Shown piece after piece: positions 33,445-34,498 of a stretch of 34,498 bases of DNA. Numbering within the stretch: the first letter of the stretch is position 1; every line of letters begins with the position of its first letter. The DNA is from Flavobacterium dankookense (GTDB lineage: Bacteria; Bacteroidota; Bacteroidia; Flavobacteriales; Flavobacteriaceae), in the NCBI RefSeq assembly GCF_004362665.1, contig NZ_SNXR01000003.1, positions 1 to 34,498 on the forward strand, read 5' to 3'. Under the pieces are notes generated by a model. It saw nothing but the letters and a program-made list of their open reading frames with translations, did not search any database and had not been told where the DNA came from. The translations under genes and the position numbers were made by a program.

Positions 33445-33585
33445 TTTGAGTATCTAGCAGTTTTTTTAATTAAATACAAATTATAGATTAGCACTAGTAA
33501 TTTATCGTGCCAAAATTATTCAAAAAATCGAGATGTATCGTATAAATAGTGAATTTGAATTCTTATCTATACTTCAATTAGAGGT
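33445..33585. other. Spacer between the AraC-type regulator and the repeat array
   Basis: AT-rich, 141 bases. It presumably holds the regulator's promoter: TATAATTTG on the minus strand near 33480 comes close to TAnnTTTG but has one base too many. No gene is seen. Confidence 0.4.
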
Positions 33586-34498
33586 AATTGCTTCTCGATA
33601 CAATTTTACGCCACTGCATTCAGTAAAATCATTCGAAGTGACGTTCTGTGGATGATTTCCTTTTTTCTACACTCGTCAGTTCGAGTGATTTTCTGTTTTT
33701 AAAACGGTAGTTTTAGAAACAGAAAATTGTATCGAGAACCCTTAGAAGGATATTTTTTTATAATTGCTTCTCTATACAATTTTACGCCACAGCATTCAGT
33801 AAAATCACTCGAAGTGACGTTCTGAGGACAGCATCCCTTTTTCTACATACGTCAGTTCGAGTGATTTTCTGTTTTTAAAACGGTAGTTTTAGAAACAGAA
33901 AATTGTATCGAGAACCCTTAGAAGGATATTTTTTTATAATTGCTTCTCAATACAATTTTACTCCACTACATTCAGTAAATTCACTCGAAGTGACTTTCTG
34001 AGGATGATTTCCTTTTTTCCACACTCGTCAGTTCGAGTGATTTTCTGTTTTTAAAACGGTAGTTTTAGAAACAGAAAATTGTATCGAGAACCCTTAGAAG
34101 GATATTTTTTTATAATTGCTTCTCGATAAAATTTTACGCCAATGCATTCAGTAAAATCACTCGAAGTGACGTTCTCAGGATAATTTCCCTTTTTCTACCA
34201 TCGTCAGTTCGAGTGATTTTCTAATTCAAAAACACCAGTTTTTTGAATTAGAAAATAATATCGAGAACCTTTAGAAGGAAAAACTTCTCGATAAAATTTT
34301 ACTCCATTGTATTACGTAAAATCACTCGAAGTGACGCTCTGAGGATGATATCCTTTTTTCCACACTCGTCAGTTCGAGTGATTTTCTATTTCAAAAACGC
34401 CAGTTTTTGAATTAGAAAATAATATCGAGAACGCTTAGAAGGATATTTTAAACATAGTTTCACAATACAATTCATAAACGCCAGTTTTTGAATTAAAA
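33586..34498. repeat. Tandem array of about 176-bp units with nested palindromes (runs off the window)
   Basis: Units start at 33586, 33762, 33938, 34114 and 34282 (lengths 176, 176, 176, 168 and about 171), followed by a degenerate partial sixth unit. Each has arm A TTCTCGATACAATTTT, hairpin B (AAAATCACTCGAAGTGACG with CGTCAGTTCGAGTGATTTT, one mismatch), hairpin C, and arm A' AAAATTGTATCGAGAA. Arm A pairs with A', enclosing both hairpins. Hairpin C is CTGTTTTTAAAAC/GTTTTAGAAACAG in units 1-3 but CTAATTCAAAAAC/GTTTTTTGAATTAG in unit 4, with pairing kept. No open frame or known RNA was recognised. Confidence 0.93.

Noticed and set aside
33586..34498. CRISPR array
   Set aside because: The period is about 176 bp, whole units are alike with no unique spacers, and no cas gene is present.

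Overview
The window looks like chromosome from a low-GC member of the Bacteroidota, most probably Flavobacteriaceae (Flavobacterium or a close relative). The evidence is the strongly AT-rich sequence, type IX secretion (T9SS) sorting domains, a membrane-anchored TPR-AraC hybrid regulator, and at least ten start-proximal copies of the Bacteroidota -7 promoter element TAnnTTTG. No tRNA, rRNA, CRISPR array, transposase or integrase was found.

Layout. Positions 1-3825 hold the tail of a T9SS type B sorted protein, a small membrane-anchored protein, a UvrD/PcrA helicase and a Sua5/YrdC-type tRNA-modification enzyme. Positions 3834-6260 are an accessory stretch. It holds a secreted hypothetical protein preceded by a minisatellite of sixteen 21-bp units, then a two-gene hypothetical module bounded by matched inverted repeats and a long imperfect palindrome, resembling an integron gene cassette. 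Positions 6346-15142 are mostly housekeeping: a CarboxypepD_reg-like surface protein, YebC/PmpR, a secreted hypothetical protein, an S41 processing protease, gcvT, fumarylacetoacetase and glyA. GcvT and GlyA both feed the folate one-carbon pool.

Positions 15020-18491 are the most striking part. The last 41 codons of glyA (stop included) and its terminator are repeated 3.3 kb downstream (9 mismatches in 123 coding bases, no indels). Between the copies lies a three-gene exporter: a lipoprotein membrane-fusion protein, an FtsX/MacB-like permease and a LolD-like ATPase. This is the architecture expected of DNA acquired at the 3' end of glyA. Positions 18511-23878 return to ordinary genes: a cytochrome b561-like protein, a pentapeptide-repeat protein, GMP reductase, a Nudix hydrolase, a MATE exporter and a secreted hypothetical protein.

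Positions 24078-33444 form a cell-surface locus on the minus strand. It encodes a 1558-residue T9SS protein with two beta-propellers and alternating Fn3/unknown modules, a T9SS protein with three FWDxDPGEG repeats, a beta-helix secreted protein, and a TPR-TM-AraC regulator. The two transcription starts of this locus share a duplicated upstream region in which three AACGTT hexamers sit exactly 21 bp apart. The regulator next door is an obvious candidate for controlling both.

The window ends (33586-34498) in a tandem array of about 176-bp units. Each unit folds on paper into a closing stem around two hairpins, and one hairpin keeps its pairing although its sequence is replaced between units.
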